Source: Jaminaea rosea (Eukaryota > Basidiomycota > Exobasidiomycetes > Microstromatales). Taken from it: a stretch of DNA of 64,000 nucleotides. Location of the stretch: assembly GCF_003144245.1 (NCBI RefSeq), contig NW_020289984.1:434001-498000 (forward strand). Reading direction: 5' to 3'. This document shows positions 1 through 9,293 of the stretch, piece by piece (the first letter of the stretch is position 1; every line of letters begins with the position of its first letter). The position numbers and the translations under genes were made by a program. The notes below the pieces were generated by a model. That model was given only the letters and a program-made list of their open reading frames with translations. It had not been told where the DNA came from and ran no database searches.

Positions 1-676
1 CTCACCATTCTGCGCCCCTGGCGCGCCATGCAGGTCGATGAGGACGCCGATGTCATATTTGGCGGCCGTCTGAATAGCGGCAACGACGCGCTGCCAGGCT
101 GCAGTGTAGGCAGGGGCGTACTTCTCGTACTCGGTGCGCGACATGAGGGAGGAGGAGGAGGGGGAGCCGGGAAGGAGGTGATAGTAGGCGAGTGGGAGAC
201 GCACCGTATTGATGCCTTGAGCGGACATCCACTGCGAGCGGGAGCAGAATGTCAGCCCATCGTGATGCGGCTCTCATCCTTCTTCTCCCTCACGGCTCAC
301 CTTCCAATCCCCTTCATTCACCCACCCATCCCAATGCTTCTCCAGTACCTCTCTCGCCTTCTCCGGTCCAAGCTTCTCGAGCAAATCCATCTCGCTTCCC
401 TTTGGTGCCCCATTCTGGTCAAAGATGGATGGAGAGAGCCATCCTTCTAGACTGAACCATGATCCGAGGTTGACGCCTGCCTGCTCTCGGTAGCGATAGA
501 GCTGGGTGCAGGAGGGTGGGGAGGAGAGGGAGGGAGGAGGAGCGCCGGAAGACGCTGAGGGAGAGGAGCTGGAGCTGTCCAGCTTGGACTCGAGTTTGCC
601 TAGGAACTGCGGAAGGAAGGTGTGATCAGCTGACGCGGCGATAGGGATACAGCAGGCGTACTCTTACCTTCTTCAT
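1..676 (-). CDS. GH5 exo-beta-1,3-glucanase-like protein, 5' part only
   Basis: Glycoside hydrolase family 5, glucan 1,3-beta-glucosidase type, expected to act on beta-1,3-glucan. Exons read on the minus strand are 676-668 (Met-Lys-Lys), 606-301 and 231 to the window edge, with GTAAG/CAG and GTGAGC/CAG introns. Visible family motifs are GVNLGSWFSLEGW, LSPSIFD, LEKHWDGWVNEGDWKWM, GINTVRLPLAYYHL and LIDLHGAPGAQNG. The catalytic glutamates lie beyond the window. GTGAG at 5-1 could be a further donor, or coding. No signal peptide follows the start. The N-terminus is short and Ser/Pro-rich, which fits the intracellular YBR056W-like branch better than secreted Exg1 (inference). It is tandem with the ABC transporter gene downstream on the same strand order. 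Confidence 0.85.
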
Positions 677-954
677 GGTTGAGAGTTGTTCCAGGGAAGG
701 ATACTGTACAATGAGGGCGAAGCGGTCACTTCTTCTATTCTTGTCCCGGCGTAGCCCCGCACCGCCATGTGGAGGCCGGGCAGGACCCTTGCCGCCGTTT
801 CTCACGCACCGCCCTCGTAAATCCCAGGAGCTCAATGGTGAGCGATGACGATGAATAGCAAGACAAGTGAGGCTGAGAGGATGATACAATGTGCACGAGT
901 ACAGAGAGTCAGTGTCTTCTTGCGTTGCGAGCTGCTGCCCGACTTCTTGCCCGC
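677..954. promoter_or_regulatory. Short intergenic region upstream of the GH5 gene
   Basis: This stretch separates the start of the GH5 gene from the stop of the ABC transporter gene, both on the minus strand. It should hold the glucanase promoter and the transporter 3' end. No convincing motif was recognised. Confidence 0.4.
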
Positions 955-3900
955 TCAGAGCTGAGCAGCAACCAAATCTCGATACCTTCCCCCGCGCTTA
1001 AGCAGCTCCTCATGCCCCCCACTTTCGACGATGTCCCCCTCCTCGACCACATGAATCACGTCCGCATTCCGAATCGTACTGAGGCGATGCGCAATAGTCA
1101 CCGTTGTTCTCCCCACGCTCGCCCTGTCCAATGCCCGTTGGACGCTCTTCTCGCTCGTGGCATCGAGCGCACTGGTAGCCTCGTCGAGCAACAGCAGCGG
1201 TGCATCGCGCAGGATAGCACGGGCGATGCACAGCCTCTGCTTCTGACCGCCACTCAATTGCGCCCCCTTCATGCCAATATCCGTCTCCAGGCCCTGCGGG
1301 AGAGTGCGGACAAAGTCCAGTATGCACGCCTGCTCCAAGGCGCTCTCAATGGCTTCATCGCTCACGCTCGTCGGGTCTTGCGCTCCCAGCGCAATATTCC
1401 ACCTCAGCGGGCCCTCGAACAAGACCGGGTCCTGCGAGACGTATGCGATGCCCGCTCGGAGGCTCTCGATGGACATGGAGCGCGAGTCCACCCCACCGAA
1501 GGTAATCGTTCCGCGCGTGGGATCGTAGAAGCGCTCGATGAGCGAGAGGATCGAGGACTTGCCGCTGCCTGATGTACCGCAGAATGCTACGTTGGTCCCG
1601 CTTTGGATAGTGAGGTCCAGAGAGCGGAGCGCTGCGTGCTGCGGACGTTGTGGGTAGCGCATCTCTACGCGAGAGAAGACGATGTCCCCGCGTGTGGCGG
1701 AAGTGGCCACATCGGATTCCGACTGCTTCTCTGTCGTGGTGCTCGTGACTGTGGTTGGCTCGATCATAGCCACCTTGGGCTTACGTACGAGCCAAGCCTG
1801 AATTTGTCCAAAGGATGAGTACGCTCTCGAATAATCGCCGATGTACGTGAAGAGCCTACCAGCACTGAAGGCTCCAATAATGACCGCCTCGAACACAGCG
1901 TAGAGCTGCGAGATGCCCAGCTCATCTTCGCTCAGCAGCTTGCCGCCCCAGTAGAAGACGAGCGCACTCAAGAAGAGCACCATCGCCTGCCCCGTCGCAA
2001 AGCCCAGTGCTCCCAGAGCGAGAAATTTGTAACGATGTGGGTCCGACCGTGACTCGGAGTCAAACGTGCGCATCACCTCCGACTCCCGGCCAAGTGCTGA
2101 TACCGTACGAACTCCATCCATCACCTCGCTGATGTACGCCGCAGCCTTGCCAGAGGGCTTGGACGCCATAGTCTCGTACCGCTCGAGCGCTGCCACCTCT
2201 GCAAAGCCGGCGACGAAGAGTACGAAGACGGGAGCGAGGCAGACCAGCGTCGCCTTCCAGCTCAGCACCAGTCCAAGTATGAGGGAGCCGAGCAGATTCG
2301 TCAAGCTTAGGATGACCTGAGAAAGAATGAGACCGGTGGCTGCTCCAACATTGGAGGGGTGAGAGGAGACGGCGGACGTGAGAGCGCCGCTGGCTGACTC
2401 CTCCTGGTCGAAGAAGCCGATCTCCTGGCGCAATAAAGCGCGCAGCCCATCCACTTTGAGCTTGCGTACCACGCTCTCGCTGGCCAGCTCCAGGAAGAAG
2501 GCGTTCACCAGGAAGATGACTAGATCGGCGAGGGCAAGGATGAAGAAGTAGAGCGCCCAGGCGTCACTCTGTCTGCGCAGCTCTCTGTTGTTTCCTTCGA
2601 TGCTAAGGCTGTCGACCGCTCGGCCCGTCAAGTAGCCAGCGACGGGAAAGGAGCCGCCGCCTATGATGGCGCCGAGGATACCGACCAGGAAGAACCACTT
2701 GCGGTGCGCCAAAATTCGGAAGAGGGCCCGCATTCGTGGTCGAGGGGCAGGTTCTTTCTTGTCGCCTCCGAGGGCCTCCTCCTCTTGTGCTGCTGCACCA
2801 TCTTGCTCCTTTGCTGAGAGGACGCGAGTGATACCGGCCGCATCCTGTGCGGTGGAAGGGCCAGCAATAGCTTGTGCGTCGGCTGCGACAGCTTTGGCGG
2901 TGTGCTCTGGGTGGCTTGCCCCTCGTCCGGAGAAGGAAGACGGGAGACGCTTGAGCGGATTTGACGAAGACGCTGTCGACGTGAGTGACGGCTTTCGTGC
3001 GTCTAGCGTACCCCTGCCGTGACGCCCCTCTCCCCGCCCATCGATGGCAGTCGACGTCGCTAGCGTGGAGACCGACGTGCGCCTCTTTGGGGACGGGTCG
3101 TCCACCTCAGTCACCGCAGCTTGCTGGGCAAGCGCCATCTCGCGGAAGGTCTGATCGTCTCTTTCCTCGCGCATCAACTCGTCGTACGTGCCCTGGTCGC
3201 GAACTTCCCCTTTCGCCATGACAACAATCTTGTCCGCCTCCCTGATGGTTGACAAGCGATGCGCAATGAGCACAAGCGTCATGCCGCGCTTCTTCTGCTC
3301 CTCTTGTAGCATCACCTTGATCCTATCCTCAGTCGCCGAGTCGAGCGCAGATGTCCCCTCATCCAGAATCAAGACCTCCGGCTCCCTGACAAGGGCACGA
3401 GCGATTGCGACTCTTTGCCTCTGCCCGCCGGAAAGCAATCCCACCCTTCCACCAGAAACGACCGTATCAATCCCCTGCGGCAGCTTTTCGACGAAATGCC
3501 ACGCATCGGCCTTCTTGAGCGCCTCGATGCAGCGCGGACGTGCTTCGTCTGGTGAGATGCCCTCGCGTAGGCCGGCAGCGACGTTCTCAAAAATGCTGGC
3601 GGTGAAAAGTTGCGGGTGCTGCGAGACCACGGCTACCTGAGAGCGGAGCCAGCGGAGGTTATAGGAGCGAAGGTCTGCTCCTTGGTAGGTGACTAGACCT
3701 GAGCCTACGACGCGTGAGCGTTTGGCTTCGAGGTCGGCGCTTCCTGCGCCCTTCTCTGCGCCTGTTGATGACGCTCCTGACTCTGTGCTCTTTTCCCTCT
3801 TGATGAGCGGCAGGCGTCCCCTCTTCCTCTTCGCGGCCTTCTTCTCCTCGTCGGCCTCGCGCTGCTCGACCTCCGGCAGAGGGTCGACAGGGTTGCGCCA

Positions 3901-5253
3901 ATTGCACGTCTCTGGATCGTACTCGCGCATCAGCAGGCTGGCAATCGTCGTCTTGCCACTTCCTGAAGGGCCGACAAAGGCCGTCACCTGGCCTCGCTGT
4001 ACGGTTGCGCTGACATGGTTCAGGCTCTTGCTAAAGGGGCGGGAGGGGTAGGCGAAGGTGATGTCGTGCAGCTCGAATGCGGGAGCGTCTAGCTTGGCAG
4101 CCTCCTTGCGGCCGGATTGGTCGCGCACGTCGATGACTGGTACGCGCTCAATTTGCTTACGCAGCGAGCCTAGCGCCACGTATCCTTCAAAGAGGATGGC
4201 GAGGTGTGGCACGGCATTGGCTAGGGCGAAGAGGGCATTGAGGATGTTGAAAAAGGTGGTGAGGACTGCTCCAACGGACGTGGTTCCTCTGGCGATCTGG
4301 ATACTACCGAACCAGAAGGAGGTCGAGTAGGAGAGGTTGAGGATCGTGTAGATAGTAGACTGCTCGATTCCACGAATCAAGGAGCGTCCCAGCCCGAGGC
4401 GCTCCAGGCGCTCCAGCATCCCTTCATTCAGACGGCGGATGAGGTGCTGAGCCATGCCGAATGCCTGGACGATGCGGACCGAGGAGAGTGTCTGCTCGAC
4501 GAGAGAGGCAGCTTTCCCCTCTACGGCAAGGGCCGGCGTGCTGACAAGGTCCGTCGCCCAGCCAAGAACGGCAAAGACGAGGACAGTGAATGGGATGAGG
4601 GCGAACAAGACGCCGGCAAGGCGTGGAGCATTGATGAATGCAGAGATGAGGCCCGTAACCAGCGTGGCGAGCGCCCAGATGATGAAGGCCATCTTCTCGC
4701 CCAGAGCGGTGCGTACAGTGGAGACGTCTTTGCTCGCGCGCGAGGCGATCTCTCCAGGTCCGACGACGTCGAAGAAGGCCTGGTCCTGTACAATGATGGA
4801 TGCGACGTATGTGTGGCGCAGCCTGACGGTCAAATTGTGCGAGGCTGAAGCAAAGCAGGTGAGAAAGAGCCAATTGAGCCCCAGGCTGACGACACCGATA
4901 ACTGTCATGATCCATGCGACCTGCGAACTACGAGCGAGAATTCCGCTGGACGTGGAAGTGCCGGGCGTGATGCCGTTGGTCCAGTAGCCGTACAAGAGGT
5001 CGAGGGATGGCATGCTTACGCCCGCCGCCAGAGCAGTGACGAAGCCAATAAAGTAGAGGACTAGAGGGTGCGTGACGAAGCCGCGTGGGTCCCGCCAGAT
5101 TGCAGGACATGGTGGTGCAAATGAGAGGAGGTAGAAGAATGTCGGGAGGCGCGAGCGATGTGGTCGTAGCTGCGTCACGTCGACGATGTCGCCGCGAGAG
5201 CGACAAGGACTGATGACCTCAGCCTCGTCGACATCCTTGCGAGGGGACGCCAT
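955..5253 (-). CDS. Full-size ABCB (MDR/Ste6-type) ABC transporter
   Basis: Single-exon gene for about 1432 residues with the order TMD1-NBD1-TMD2-NBD2. It is an ABCB exporter of the plasma membrane (or an endomembrane) that moves hydrophobic compounds or lipopeptides. NBD1 has Walker A GPSGSGKTT (about 428-436), signature LSGGQRQR (about 607) and Walker B LILDEGTSALD. NBD2 has GTSGSGKSS, LSGGQKQR and LLLLDEATSALD, so both sites look competent. A charged Lys/Glu/Ser-rich insert of about 65-70 residues (about 447-515) interrupts NBD1 after Walker A. The codon nine bases upstream of the chosen ATG (5253) is TTG, so ATG 5253 is preferred. A role as mating-pheromone exporter (Ste6) is possible, but sequence reading alone cannot separate it from a multidrug pump. 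Confidence 0.9.
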   Translation of the reverse strand: MASPRKDVDEAEVISPCRSRGDIVDVTQLRPHRSRLPTFFYLLSFAPPCPAIWRDPRGFVTHPLVLYFIGFVTALAAGVSMPSLDLLYGYWTNGITPGTSTSSGILARSSQVAWIMTVIGVVSLGLNWLFLTCFASASHNLTVRLRHTYVASIIVQDQAFFDVVGPGEIASRASKDVSTVRTALGEKMAFIIWALATLVTGLISAFINAPRLAGVLFALIPFTVLVFAVLGWATDLVSTPALAVEGKAASLVEQTLSSVRIVQAFGMAQHLIRRLNEGMLERLERLGLGRSLIRGIEQSTIYTILNLSYSTSFWFGSIQIARGTTSVGAVLTTFFNILNALFALANAVPHLAILFEGYVALGSLRKQIERVPVIDVRDQSGRKEAAKLDAPAFELHDITFAYPSRPFSKSLNHVSATVQRGQVTAFVGPSGSGKTTIASLLMREYDPETCNWRNPVDPLPEVEQREADEEKKAAKRKRGRLPLIKREKSTESGASSTGAEKGAGSADLEAKRSRVVGSGLVTYQGADLRSYNLRWLRSQVAVVSQHPQLFTASIFENVAAGLREGISPDEARPRCIEALKKADAWHFVEKLPQGIDTVVSGGRVGLLSGGQRQRVAIARALVREPEVLILDEGTSALDSATEDRIKVMLQEEQKKRGMTLVLIAHRLSTIREADKIVVMAKGEVRDQGTYDELMREERDDQTFREMALAQQAAVTEVDDPSPKRRTSVSTLATSTAIDGRGEGRHGRGTLDARKPSLTSTASSSNPLKRLPSSFSGRGASHPEHTAKAVAADAQAIAGPSTAQDAAGITRVLSAKEQDGAAAQEEEALGGDKKEPAPRPRMRALFRILAHRKWFFLVGILGAIIGGGSFPVAGYLTGRAVDSLSIEGNNRELRRQSDAWALYFFILALADLVIFLVNAFFLELASESVVRKLKVDGLRALLRQEIGFFDQEESASGALTSAVSSHPSNVGAATGLILSQVILSLTNLLGSLILGLVLSWKATLVCLAPVFVLFVAGFAEVAALERYETMASKPSGKAAAYISEVMDGVRTVSALGRESEVMRTFDSESRSDPHRYKFLALGALGFATGQAMVLFLSALVFYWGGKLLSEDELGISQLYAVFEAVIIGAFSAGRLFTYIGDYSRAYSSFGQIQAWLVRKPKVAMIEPTTVTSTTTEKQSESDVATSATRGDIVFSRVEMRYPQRPQHAALRSLDLTIQSGTNVAFCGTSGSGKSSILSLIERFYDPTRGTITFGGVDSRSMSIESLRAGIAYVSQDPVLFEGPLRWNIALGAQDPTSVSDEAIESALEQACILDFVRTLPQGLETDIGMKGAQLSGGQKQRLCIARAILRDAPLLLLDEATSALDATSEKSVQRALDRASVGRTTVTIAHRLSTIRNADVIHVVEEGDIVESGGHEELLKRGGRYRDLVAAQL

Positions 5254-5355
5254 CGCAGCCAATGTTGAAGATGATGCTAGTGAGGAAGAAAGGGGAACGT
5301 CGTTTGCGCTACGCTCGCTGCACTAAGCGGCGGCGCTCAGCATGGCCAAGAGATT

Positions 5356-5381
5356 AACGAGTCAACGGTCAACGAGTCAAC
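5356..5381. repeat. Two direct copies of AACGAGTCAAC
   Basis: Copies at 5356-5366 and 5371-5381 with a 15-bp period. Each holds a GAGTCA/TGACTC core of the kind bound by bZIP factors. They sit in the ABCB/SmF divergent promoter. Confidence 0.55.
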
Positions 5382-5512
5382 CAAGAGCAGCACGAGCAGC
5401 TGATTCATTTCCTTGAAGCTCGGAGTAATCGGCGCCTTTCCCCGCTTGCGCTTCCCGTTTCCGCTGCGTAGACGACTCAGCACGACGGGCCGGCCCGCTC
5501 GAAATTGCCAAG

Positions 5513-5527
5513 GTCGAGTCGAGTCGA
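5513..5527. repeat. (GTCGA)3 pentamer run
   Basis: Three perfect tandem GTCGA units followed by CGAC. The same pentamer run recurs at 51706-51724 upstream of the NADH dehydrogenase gene. Confidence 0.6.
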
Positions 5528-5646
5528 CGACTCCCTCGACGGACGGAGCGAGGCCGCGGCTGCACTTTGGACGTCGACGCTGCCGTCGTCCATCGTCGTG
5601 AATCTCCATCCGCTCTCAACACCTTCCAACACGTCGTAGCGCGAAG

Positions 5647-6148
5647 ATGTCGTCCTTTGCGCCGGTGAACCCGAAGGTGAGGCAATGGAAGCAGGCACGT
5701 GATACGAAGGGTGTCACGGGACTGACCTCTACCCCCCCACCTCGTCGCGCCTCCAGCCTTTCCTCCAACAATTGACGGGCAAGCAGGTCATCGTCAAGCT
5801 CAAGTGGGGTGGCTTGTCGTACAAGGGCTTCCTCGTCAGCACGGACAACTACATGAACTTCCAGGTGAGCGTCCAAGCAATCTGCAGAAAGACAGGAAAG
5901 CTCCATACTCACCGTCGCTCCCCCCTCCTCGCCCTCGCACTCGCAGCTCGCAAACACAGAAGAGATTAGGGAAGATGGCGGGTCAAATGGGAGCTTGGGA
6001 GAGGTCATGATTCGTGAGTCTACACGTCTTTCCTACTCAGAGAGAGGCACAACACTAACACGGCAGCCTCTATACCGCTCGCTCTTCAGGCTGCAACAAT
6101 GTCCTCTACCTCCGGGAGCTGACCGAGGGCCAGGCTATGGAGTCATAG
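5647..6148 (+). CDS. SMX3: Small nuclear ribonucleoprotein SmF
   Basis: SmF is one of the seven Sm proteins that form the ring on U1, U2, U4 and U5 snRNAs in the nucleus. Exons are 5647-5676, 5757-5864, 5947-6013 and 6090-6148, giving 87 residues, the usual SmF length. The reading is continuous through all splice junctions. Motifs are [38 protein letters not shown] (Sm1), ANTEEI and [16 protein letters not shown] (Sm2 with the RNA-contacting RCNN). Three introns of about 75-82 bp split this small gene. It is convergent with the Swa2 gene, whose stop lies about 145 bp away. The identification is firm because SmF-specific residues around KLKWG and the final exon match the family. Confidence 0.95.
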
Positions 6149-6293
6149 GCGCATCAGGCGTTGTTCTGCTGATCCCTTTTCTCTTTGTATCCATACCGTG
6201 ACAAGTCGAGCACATTGCATCTCTACAACACCGTCTATATCGCCTCGCTCGCCCGGTGGCAGCCAGTCCCTTCCCCGCACATCTCCGGCGCAG

Positions 6294-8972
6294 CTACTTC
6301 CCGCCGTTCAGGTGCGCCGCGTAGGCCTCATTCAGCACGCTGAACACCTCCTTCCCCACCAGCCTCATCTCCAAACTCGCTCGACCGGGAGTCAGCTTGT
6401 CAGGATGCAATCGGGCGATAGCCTTTGTGTATACCTTCTTGACCTGTGGCTCGGTGAGCACCTCGTGCATCCCGACTTTCTTCCACCCTACTTCTGGCGG
6501 AACGACGGTTTCCAGGGAAGAGAGAAGAGCGCGAATGTTGTTCGCTTTGCCGCCTGACGTCCAAGCAGAGATGCGAGAGTCAATACTGTCCTTGAGGGCA
6601 TGAGCGGCAGATTCCTCTGCAGCGGCGGCCGCATTCGCTGCTCGTACGCGTTGCCTGCCCGCTTCGCCTGCTCGAATGGCTGCTGCTGATGTGCGAGCCG
6701 GCGTTGCAGCTGGCTTTGGCGCAGGCTGCTTCTTGTCCTTGCGCATCGCCCCCTCGACCCTCTTTACCCCCTCTTGTGCCGCTCGCAGGTTTTTGACTCC
6801 ATTAGCAGCCCCGCTTCCCTCACTCTTCTCGTAGCGCTGGAGGAGCTCCCAGTCCTTGTACGCGGGCAGGTAGCGCTCCAACATCTCGTACGCTTGCGCA
6901 CGACGCAGAAGGGCTTTGCCGTACGAGTCGCGCAGGTTGACCTCACCAGCCAGAGGAGGAGGAAGCGGGGCTTCATGTGAGGGCAAGAAATGCTGCTGCC
7001 CTTTACCCCCGTCTCTCCCCACCACGAGCTCAAGCACTTGCGTACAGTCTCTCGCCGCGGCACTCGCGTCTCCATTCTTCAGCCTTGCTTGGGCGCGATT
7101 GTTCAGCAGCGGAATGCGACGCAATGACTCTGCTTCTGCGCCCAAGGCATCGAGAGCAGAGGTGTATTGCGCTTCAGCTTCACCGTACGAGCCGAGCTTG
7201 AATGCGTCGTTGCCCTTTGTCTTGAGTGTGAGGGCAGCCGAGGGGTAGCCCTGGGTGTCGCTCGCGCAGAGGTGGCGAGCGCGACGCTGTACTGGCGCTG
7301 CTACGGGTGCAGGAGCGGGCGTGGGTGAGGGAGAGATGGATGGAGTGGAAGGCTTGGAGCGTCCCCATCGTGCGGAGGAGGCGTATCCTTTGCTAGCTGA
7401 TGATGCTGCCTCGGGGGCAGCTGCTTTGAAGCGGGCAGAGGGCGGGAGATCATCGACTACCGGCGCAGCTTTCGGTGTCGCTGCTTTTTGTCTCGCTGCT
7501 GGCGTCGCGCGGGGTATGAAAGACGGCGCGGGGTCGTCCTCGGTGTCCGAGTCCTTGAAAGCTCCTGACGAGGATGGCTGCGGCGCATCCTGAGACTCGT
7601 CGGCCCCGCCTCGCGCCTCTTGCTCTTCGGCCTCAACCATCCATTTCGGCTTGCCAGATGCGGCCGTCCACTCCTTTTTGCCGCTCGACGACGAAGTTCC
7701 TCCAGTGCTAGGGCCCGCTCCCCCGAGCTTCCTAGCCCAAGCCGCCGGGCTTGCCCTCCCCTCCGGCGTTCCCCTGCCACTGCCAGCTGCACTGCTACCT
7801 GCAGCCGCCGCGCTCCTCTCTTCGAGCGTCTTCTGCGCCTGTGCTTTGGCCTGAGACCAGAAGGCGTTTGCTCTGCTGAAGACATTAGCTCCCAGCTCGG
7901 AGGCCTGGGCGTAGAGCTGATCGGCCTGCTTCTGCCAGTCTGTGCCGTCTGTCTGATTAGAAGACGATCGGTCTTCCGGAGGAGCTTCTCTTCTGCCTCT
8001 TCTTGCCTCACGTCGACGTCTCTCCTTCGCTTCGTACTCGTCCATCTCAGTGTCACGGCCCTCCTGGTTCTGCAGACGTCTAGCCAGTTGCTCGTCTCCG
8101 TCCACATCGTGCTTCTGTCGGCTGCCCAGGAGCGACTCGAGGGCTGCTTGTACATCGAGTCCATCCTGTGTCTGTGCAAGAGCTTGACGAGCTTCTTGCG
8201 GCGAGAAGCCCATCTCCACAATTTGGCCTACGAGATGAAGTGGGGGTGAGGCAGCCCGTTTCAGACGAGATGGAGCAGGAGCGGGCTGCTTTGGCTGGGC
8301 TGCGGGTTTGGCTACAGGTCGGCCGAGCGCGCCGAGGAAGTCGTCGTCGTCATCATGATCCACAGCTGCCTTCGATGCCGTCTGACCATTCCTGTGGCTC
8401 CGAGCAGGCGCAGAGTCGAAGGCAGACGTCTGCTGATCTCCCGGATCCTCGAAGTCGGAGAAGTCAAAGGGGTCACGAGGCTGCGCTGGCTGTGATTGCG
8501 GCTTACTAGGCTTCGTCACCTTGGCAGGGCTGAAGCCGGCTAGAAAGTCATCTTCTTTGCCGGGTGCCTTCGACTCAGGTTTCTTAGAAGAGGCTTGCTC
8601 GAACGCGTCCCATCCTGCTGAGGATGATGACCAGCCAGCGTCTGGCCGTGATGAAGGAGCGGGCGCTGCTTTCAGCTGTTGCTGAGCGAGAGACAGTGTT
8701 GATGGGGATGACGAACCTGACGGCGAGGATGCTGAGCCATTGCCGAGATCAAACAGGCCGGAGAAGGCGTCACGACTTGACGCAGCTGGCTTGGCTGCCT
8801 GCTGTTGTGGTGTCGTCGAGCGTTGAGGTTGAAGGATGTTGGGCGACAACCGTTGCTGCGTTGACGATGGCTGCGCTCTGGTCAGTGAATCGAATGCATA
8901 AGACGATGACGGTGCTGTTTGCTTGGCGTTTGGGGACTTCTTGCCCCAGTCTAGGTCTAGTAAGTCGTCCAT
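6294..8972 (-). CDS. SWA2: Auxilin-like clathrin uncoating co-chaperone (UBA-TPR-J)
   Basis: Single-exon gene for 892 residues with the Swa2/auxilin architecture. The N-terminal half is low-complexity and Ser/Ala-rich, with DLLDLDWG and several DPF/DFSDF-like short motifs suited to clathrin and adaptor binding. A UBA domain lies at about 244-283 ([18 protein letters not shown]). A TPR block starts at about 577 ([20 protein letters not shown]). A C-terminal J domain of about 70 residues carries the HPDKL signature. It would recruit Hsc70/Ssa to strip clathrin from vesicles at the Golgi and plasma membrane. Start ATG 8972 is the first in frame. It is divergent with NOG1 across 321 bp. Order and length agree with the fungal family. 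Confidence 0.93.
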   Translation of the reverse strand: MDDLLDLDWGKKSPNAKQTAPSSSYAFDSLTRAQPSSTQQRLSPNILQPQRSTTPQQQAAKPAASSRDAFSGLFDLGNGSASSPSGSSSPSTLSLAQQQLKAAPAPSSRPDAGWSSSSAGWDAFEQASSKKPESKAPGKEDDFLAGFSPAKVTKPSKPQSQPAQPRDPFDFSDFEDPGDQQTSAFDSAPARSHRNGQTASKAAVDHDDDDDFLGALGRPVAKPAAQPKQPAPAPSRLKRAASPPLHLVGQIVEMGFSPQEARQALAQTQDGLDVQAALESLLGSRQKHDVDGDEQLARRLQNQEGRDTEMDEYEAKERRRREARRGRREAPPEDRSSSNQTDGTDWQKQADQLYAQASELGANVFSRANAFWSQAKAQAQKTLEERSAAAAGSSAAGSGRGTPEGRASPAAWARKLGGAGPSTGGTSSSSGKKEWTAASGKPKWMVEAEEQEARGGADESQDAPQPSSSGAFKDSDTEDDPAPSFIPRATPAARQKAATPKAAPVVDDLPPSARFKAAAPEAASSASKGYASSARWGRSKPSTPSISPSPTPAPAPVAAPVQRRARHLCASDTQGYPSAALTLKTKGNDAFKLGSYGEAEAQYTSALDALGAEAESLRRIPLLNNRAQARLKNGDASAAARDCTQVLELVVGRDGGKGQQHFLPSHEAPLPPPLAGEVNLRDSYGKALLRRAQAYEMLERYLPAYKDWELLQRYEKSEGSGAANGVKNLRAAQEGVKRVEGAMRKDKKQPAPKPAATPARTSAAAIRAGEAGRQRVRAANAAAAAEESAAHALKDSIDSRISAWTSGGKANNIRALLSSLETVVPPEVGWKKVGMHEVLTEPQVKKVYTKAIARLHPDKLTPGRASLEMRLVGKEVFSVLNEAYAAHLNGGK

Positions 8973-9293
8973 GATAATGCTGAGGGAGCGATGAGTTGGA
9001 CAAGGAGATGCGAGCCAGTGCCGAGTGCCGTCTCGCCTGAGTGTTGGTTGCTCTCGTTGAGCTCGCGTGGCTTGCGTGTGGCTGCTTCATTGCATCGCTC
9101 GCGTGGCAAGATGAGCCGAACTCTGTCTCCTCTCTCCGCTCGCTCAGCTGCCGCCGCCGCCTCTCATTTTGAGAATTTCGATTCAAGCTTGCACCTCGGA
9201 CTCGCAGCAGCAGCAGCTTTCCGCTTTCTCTCGTGTGCTCCTCATCATCACCACCACCACCACCACTCTCTCCCTCCCTCAATCGCCGTCATC
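8973..9293. promoter_or_regulatory. Divergent promoter/leader between SWA2 and NOG1
   Basis: A 321-bp region. On the NOG1 side it is fully open in the NOG1 frame from an ATG at 8991. It holds a CAT/CAC run at 9243-9266 that would encode eight histidines if translated. The conserved Nog1 start is at 9294, so this is read as leader. Confidence 0.45.
9243..9266. repeat. CAT/CAC triplet run upstream of NOG1
   Basis: Eight consecutive CAY triplets in the NOG1 leader, in frame with the NOG1 coding sequence. Confidence 0.6.

Larger units (their letters stand above)
5254..5646. promoter_or_regulatory. Divergent promoter between ABCB transporter and SmF
   Basis: A 393-bp intergenic region between head-to-head genes. 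It contains an 11-bp direct repeat, AACGAGTCAAC, at 5356-5366 and 5371-5381. The repeat carries GAGTCA, the reverse complement of the bZIP/Gcn4 core TGACTC. A (GTCGA)3 run lies at 5513-5527. Their regulatory role is inference. Confidence 0.45.

Noticed and set aside
889-1572. 227-codon plus-strand frame
   Set aside because: Lies wholly opposite the second NBD of the ABC transporter; composition is what reverse reading of GC-rich coding DNA gives.
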